Positions 7,014-9,616 of a stretch of DNA of 9,616 bases are shown piece after piece. A program made the position numbers and the translations under genes. How positions within the stretch are numbered: position 1 is the first letter of the stretch; each line of letters opens with the position of its first letter. Source of the DNA: JAOPZY01 sp036495025 (lineage in GTDB: Bacteria; Actinomycetota; CADDZG01; JAHWKV01; JAOPZY01); the NCBI GenBank assembly GCA_036495025.1, contig DASXNO010000159.1, positions 1-9,616 on the forward strand, written 5' to 3'. The notes beneath the pieces are model-generated. The model searched no databases. It worked only from the letters and a program-made list of their open reading frames with translations, and had not been told where the DNA came from.

Positions 7014-7044
7014 GACCGTCTGTCCCTGGACGACCTTGCCCTGA

Positions 7045-7071
7045 CCGTCGGCAGACGGGGGCCCGGCTTAA
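7045..7071 (-). promoter_or_regulatory. Sigma-28/WhiG-like promoter candidate before fliF
   Basis: Read on the minus strand: GTTAAG, then GCCGACGG, with TTAA (7068-7071) exactly 15 bases from GCCGACGG (7045-7052). It is the same pair of words at the same spacing as before flgN. The two boxes lie within two small inverted repeats (CCCG/CGGG at 7062-7075 and CCGTC/GACGG at 7045-7058), which could also act as a weak terminator for the upstream genes. The leader to fliF would be about 80 bases. Confidence 0.4.
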
Positions 7072-7092
7072 CGGGTTGGCGAGGGAACGTCG

Positions 7093-7392
7093 CTAGTGGG
7101 AGGCCGGCAGGTTCTGGGTCATCAGGTAGCCGTGCGCCCCCTGCCGGAGGCGGCGCGTCCCGTCGAGCTGCGCCGAGATGCCGGCCATCGCGGTCTCAAG
7201 GCGCCGGCGCAGGACCTCGCAGCGCTCGGACAGCTCGTGCAGGCGGGCGGCCTCGGGTGGGGAGAGAGGGCCGAGGGGGGCCGGTGGAGGAGTCCAGGTG
7301 CGTGCGGGACGTTCCCAGACGTCCCCGGCGAGGCGCTGCTCGGCCTCGGCGAGCGACCGCTCCAGCGACTCGAGCACCTCCGGCCAGCTCAT
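7093..7392 (-). CDS. Small helical protein in the fliS/fliT position (function unknown)
   Basis: The 99-residue product begins MSWPEVLESLERSLAEAEQR, a likely coiled coil, continues with a Pro-rich linker (TWTPPPAPLGPLSPPEA, about residues 32-48), and has a second long charged helix (LSERCEVLRRRLETAMAGIS) before a tail GAHGYLMTQNLPASH. The ATG (7390-7392) overlaps the fliD TGA by four bases (ATGA), so the two are translationally coupled. In many flagellar operons fliD is followed by fliS and fliT, the chaperones of flagellin and FliD. Size and helix content fit a FliT/FlgN-like export chaperone for FliD, but I see no decisive motif and it does not look like FliS. The frame also stays open far upstream through fliD, which is a shadow. 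Confidence 0.7.
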   Translation of the reverse strand: MSWPEVLESLERSLAEAEQRLAGDVWERPARTWTPPPAPLGPLSPPEAARLHELSERCEVLRRRLETAMAGISAQLDGTRRLRQGAHGYLMTQNLPASH

Positions 7393-9332
7393 CCGCCGGT
7401 GGTGCCAGAGGAGGACGAGGTGGTGGTGTTGCTCCCCGTACCGGCCGTCGACGCCGTGGTGGTCGTGCCGAACTGGGCGTTCATGAAGTTGCCCTGGCCC
7501 TGGAGCTGCAGGAGGGCTGTCTCCATGGCGGCGAAGCGCTGGCGGAGGACCGCCTCTTTCTCGTTGAGCTGCACCTGCAGCGCCGCCATCTGCTGTTTCA
7601 CCGTGTCGATCTGCGAGCTGTAGGCGGCAGAGGCGTCCGTGATGGTCCCGGTCGGCCCCGTCGCATTGTTGACGAAGGAGGAAAGACGGCCGGCGACGCC
7701 CTGGGAGAAGGTCGCCGAGCCGAGGGAGAGCGTACCGCCGGCACCGGAGACGTCCGCTGGCGTGGCGGTGACCTTCACCTGGAGGCCGGACGACGTGCCG
7801 GCGGTGGAGGTGAGGACCTGGCCCGTCCCCGTGGCCGCCCGACCGTTGATCGTGCCGGCGACGTTGACGCCGGTGTACGTCCCGTTCAGGCCCAGGCTGG
7901 TGTCGCCGGCGATCGTGAAGGAGTTGCTGGCGCCGTACACCGAGGACTGGATCTGCAAGCCACTGCCGTTGGCGGCTGCCGAGAGCTGGGTGATGCCGGC
8001 GGCCCGGAGCGCGTTGTTGATCAAGCCGAGGATCGTGGCGAGGTCGGCACCGGGAGGGGCGGTCACGGTGGCGGTGACGCCGTTGGATGTGATCGTGAAC
8101 GTGTTCGGCGGCGGGGACGACGGGTAGGCGCCGCTGATGGCGATCGCCGCCTGGGCGGCCTGGGTCACGGCGACCGAGTAGCTCCCGCCGGCCGTTGCGT
8201 CCGTACCGGTGACCGAGGCAATCCGGTTGTCCGTGGCAGTGCCCGAGCGTGCCAGCAATGCCGTCACGGCGCTCGGGTTGGTCGCCAGCGCGGTCGTCAG
8301 CTTGCCCGAGTCGAGAGCGAACGTCCCATCGGCCTGCATGGTGATGCCGATCGAGCTCGCCGAGGTGTACGAGCCCCCGAGCCCCGTGACCTGGTCGGCG
8401 AGCACCTGGTTGAGCTGGCCGAGCAGACCCGACGCCGTCGGGTCGTCGAGCAGGACGCCCGCGGTCTTGGAGGTGGCGTCGTAGGACGTGAACTGGCTGA
8501 GTGTCGAATAGGCGGCGTTGTAGGCGTTGACCACACCCTGGACGGCCTTCACCACCGCGGTCGGGTCCTGGGCGACGGTGACGGTCACGGGCGCGGCGCT
8601 CAGGGCCGTGAGACCGATGCTCACCCCGGAGATGAAGTCGGAGATCTGGTTGGACGGACGGGAGAGCTGGATGGCATTGACGCCGGTCCCGATGGTGATC
8701 TTCGCATCGACGCCCTGCTGCAGGACGTTGAACGTGGCAAGGGACGCCTGCGTCCCGGAGGTCGTGAAGGCGGCGGCGGCTCCGGTGCTCCTGGCGGTCA
8801 GCACGAGCCGCGAGGTGGTCGGGTCCACGGCGACGACCGCAGCGGCGACCCCGGCATTGGAGGCGTTGATCTGGGACACGAGCTGCGAGAGCGTGGTGCC
8901 CGCCGTTGTCGTGAATGGCGTGGTCGTCGATCCCACGGTCAGCGAGAACGTGCCGGCCCCGACGAGGTTTGACCCTCCCGAGAATGTCGAAGCACCCGCG
9001 GCCTGGTGGGCAGCGGCGAGCTGGTCGACGGTGAAGCTGACCGATCCCAGCGCGGGTGACCCGGTGACGGTGGCACCAGCGGCGGCGGACGACGTCGAGG
9101 CCGTGACCATCGTGCCGATGTCGGAGGAGTTGGTCAGCGCAGCGGCGGCGGATGAGAGCGCCGAGAGCGCGCCGCGGACGGTCGTCCATGCGCTCACCTG
9201 GGCCTGGTACGCCGTGACGCTGGCCTGCATCCGGGTCATCGGGGCCTGCTCGATGGACATCAGCTCCGTGATGATCTTGTTGGTGTCCAGGCCCGATGAC
9301 AGACCGGTGACGGACGAGATAGGAGCTGCCAT
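7389..9332 (-). CDS. fliD: FliD, flagellar filament cap (HAP2)
   Basis: FliD forms the pentameric cap at the filament tip under which flagellin subunits fold. The N-terminal helix region is typical (ISSVTGLSSGLDTNKIITEL, residues 5-24; then a coiled coil to about 70). A first flagellin-hook-like beta module follows (about 98-195), then the FliD C-domain (ISGVSIGLTALSAAPVTVTV; AVQGVVNAYNAAYSTL; GITMQADGTFALDSGKL), and the C-terminal helix (EKEAVLRQRFAAMETALLQL). At 647 residues it is longer than enteric (468) or Bacillus (498) FliD. The extra length is mostly a second beta module at about 380-540 (with VAGTINGRAATGTGQVLTS) inside the C-domain, plus a Thr/Ser/Gly tail of about 26 residues after NAQFG. 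The ATG at 9330-9332 follows GAGGGAG, partly paired in a hairpin. Confidence 0.96.
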   Translation of the reverse strand: MAAPISSVTGLSSGLDTNKIITELMSIEQAPMTRMQASVTAYQAQVSAWTTVRGALSALSSAAAALTNSSDIGTMVTASTSSAAAGATVTGSPALGSVSFTVDQLAAAHQAAGASTFSGGSNLVGAGTFSLTVGSTTTPFTTTAGTTLSQLVSQINASNAGVAAAVVAVDPTTSRLVLTARSTGAAAAFTTSGTQASLATFNVLQQGVDAKITIGTGVNAIQLSRPSNQISDFISGVSIGLTALSAAPVTVTVAQDPTAVVKAVQGVVNAYNAAYSTLSQFTSYDATSKTAGVLLDDPTASGLLGQLNQVLADQVTGLGGSYTSASSIGITMQADGTFALDSGKLTTALATNPSAVTALLARSGTATDNRIASVTGTDATAGGSYSVAVTQAAQAAIAISGAYPSSPPPNTFTITSNGVTATVTAPPGADLATILGLINNALRAAGITQLSAAANGSGLQIQSSVYGASNSFTIAGDTSLGLNGTYTGVNVAGTINGRAATGTGQVLTSTAGTSSGLQVKVTATPADVSGAGGTLSLGSATFSQGVAGRLSSFVNNATGPTGTITDASAAYSSQIDTVKQQMAALQVQLNEKEAVLRQRFAAMETALLQLQGQGNFMNAQFGTTTTASTAGTGSNTTTSSSSGTTGG

Positions 9333-9338
9333 TGGTCA

Positions 9339-9354
9339 CTCCCTCGAAGGGGAG
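9339..9354 (-). promoter_or_regulatory. Hairpin pairing the fliD ribosome binding site
   Basis: On the minus strand CTCCC-CTTCGA-GGGAG forms a 5-bp stem whose 3' arm GGGAG is the fliD Shine-Dalgarno sequence, six bases before the ATG. Such a stem would lower fliD translation unless opened. It lies three bases from the large flagellin 3' hairpin. The stem is short, and no experiment is available. Confidence 0.35.
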
Positions 9355-9357
9355 AGA

Positions 9358-9385
9358 GCGGCGCCGGCCCTGTTGCCGGCGCCGC
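9358..9385 (-). terminator. GC-rich hairpin behind flagellin
   Basis: An 11-bp perfect stem (9358-9368 with 9375-9385; on the minus strand GCGGCGCCGGC / GCCGGCGCCGC) encloses the six-base loop AACAGG. It lies about 90 bases after the flagellin stop and 25 bases before fliD. It is followed by the pyrimidine run TCTCTCCCC rather than a T-tract. It is the most stable simple hairpin I saw and is probably the partial terminator or 3' stabiliser of the flagellin message, with read-through into fliD. Confidence 0.6.
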
Positions 9386-9398
9386 ACTCCCGCATGAT

Positions 9399-9471
9399 GG
9401 TGCTGCGCGGTGCGTGCTTCGGTGCTGCGTGCTACCTCGGGTGCTGCTCGGTTCCCGGCTGCGCTACCTCG
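9399..9471. repeat. Short direct repeats between flagellin and fliD
   Basis: GGTGCTGC occurs three times on the plus strand (9399-9406, 9421-9428, 9440-9447), and GCTACCTCG occurs twice (9431-9439, 9463-9471). The intervals are not equal, and no ORF of note covers them. They may be the remains of local duplication in the flagellin 3' untranslated region. I see no promoter-like box in this stretch. Confidence 0.4.
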
Positions 9472-9475
9472 TTGC

Positions 9476-9616
9476 CTACTGGAGGAGCTTCAGGACGCTC
9501 TGGGGCACCTGGTTGGCCTGGGCCAGCATGGCGGTGCCCGCCTGGTTCATGATCTGGTCCCGGGTGAAGTTCACCATCTCGAGGCTCATGTCGGTGTCCC
9601 GGATCCGGGACTCGGA
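9476..9616 (-). CDS. Flagellin, C-terminal end (partial)
   Basis: The last 46 residues of a gene entering from the right edge read SESRIRDTDMSLEMVNFTRD, then QIMNQAGTAMLAQANQVPQS and the end VLKLLQ. This is the highly conserved flagellin C-terminal D0 helix, which packs in the filament core and is also the part bound by FliS and FliW in studied systems. The stop is TAG at 9476-9478. The gene would be called fliC or hag depending on the lineage. The start, promoter and leader, where CsrA control would be expected, are outside the window. Confidence 0.95.
   Translation of the reverse strand, partial: SESRIRDTDMSLEMVNFTRDQIMNQAGTAMLAQANQVPQSVLKLLQ

Noticed and set aside
7257..8972. Plus-strand open frame of 571 codons opposite fliD
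   Set aside because: Low-complexity Gly/Arg/Asp translation, no start context and no family features; antisense shadow of fliD.
7093..9387. 764-codon version of the small ORF after fliD
   Set aside because: Only the last 99 codons, starting at the ATG overlapping the fliD stop, look like a protein; the rest is the shadow frame of fliD.
9399..9471. CRISPR-like or integration repeat array between flagellin and fliD
   Set aside because: The repeat units are only 8-9 bases, irregularly spaced and partly overlapping, with no spacers of constant length and no recombinase nearby.
1..9616. tRNA, rRNA, insertion sequence, prophage or defence genes
   Set aside because: I read both strands for cloverleaf-like arms, terminal inverted repeats with a transposase, and nuclease or toxin motifs, and found none; all complete coding sequence except orf99 is accounted for by known flagellar families.

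Overview
This is an edge of a flagellar locus from a very GC-rich bacterium. The high-GC third codon positions, the frequent GTG starts (fliF, fliG, flgK, flgL, fliW, csrA) and a FliW-CsrA pair downstream of flgKL point to a motile member of the Actinomycetota. The phylum is inferred from style and gene content; nothing in the window settles genus or species.

Layout. Every recognisable complete gene lies on the minus strand. Reading in the direction of transcription (right to left) they are: the 3' end of flagellin (stop at 9476), fliD (filament cap), a 99-codon ORF in the place usually held by fliS/fliT, fliF (MS ring), fliG (rotor/switch), fliH (export-ATPase regulator), a flgN-like chaperone, flgK and flgL (hook-filament junction), fliW and csrA. 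Spacing is very tight: ATGA overlap at fliD/orf99, GTGA overlap at fliF/fliG, out-of-frame overlap at fliG/fliH, TAGTG overlap at flgN/flgK, 15 and 18 nt gaps at flgK/flgL and flgL/fliW, and TAG directly followed by GTG at fliW/csrA. At the left end, the last 41 codons of an unrecognised plus-strand gene converge on csrA. The 98 bp between them is visibly less GC-rich than the rest and holds an imperfect hairpin.

Only three gaps on the minus strand are long enough for much regulation: 9333-9475 (flagellin to fliD), 6960-7092 (orf99 to fliF) and 3740-3782 (fliH to flgN). The last two each carry TTAA, 15 nt, GCCGACGG in the same orientation. This resembles the flagellar sigma-28/WhiG class and divides the block into a possible fliFGH unit and a flgN-flgK-flgL-fliW-csrA unit. 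The first gap holds a strong GC hairpin behind flagellin, then a small hairpin that pairs the fliD Shine-Dalgarno sequence.

How the genes fit together. FliF, FliG and FliH form the base, rotor and export-gate side. FlgN, FlgK, FlgL, FliD and flagellin are the late exported filament parts and their chaperone. FliW and CsrA form the known partner switch in which free flagellin titrates FliW off CsrA, so that CsrA can repress flagellin translation. No new enzymatic or defence system was found. The most unusual points are the gene order (no fliS, flgB, flgC, fliE or fliI at their usual places in this stretch), the unassigned 99-residue protein, and the RNA/promoter structures in the gaps.
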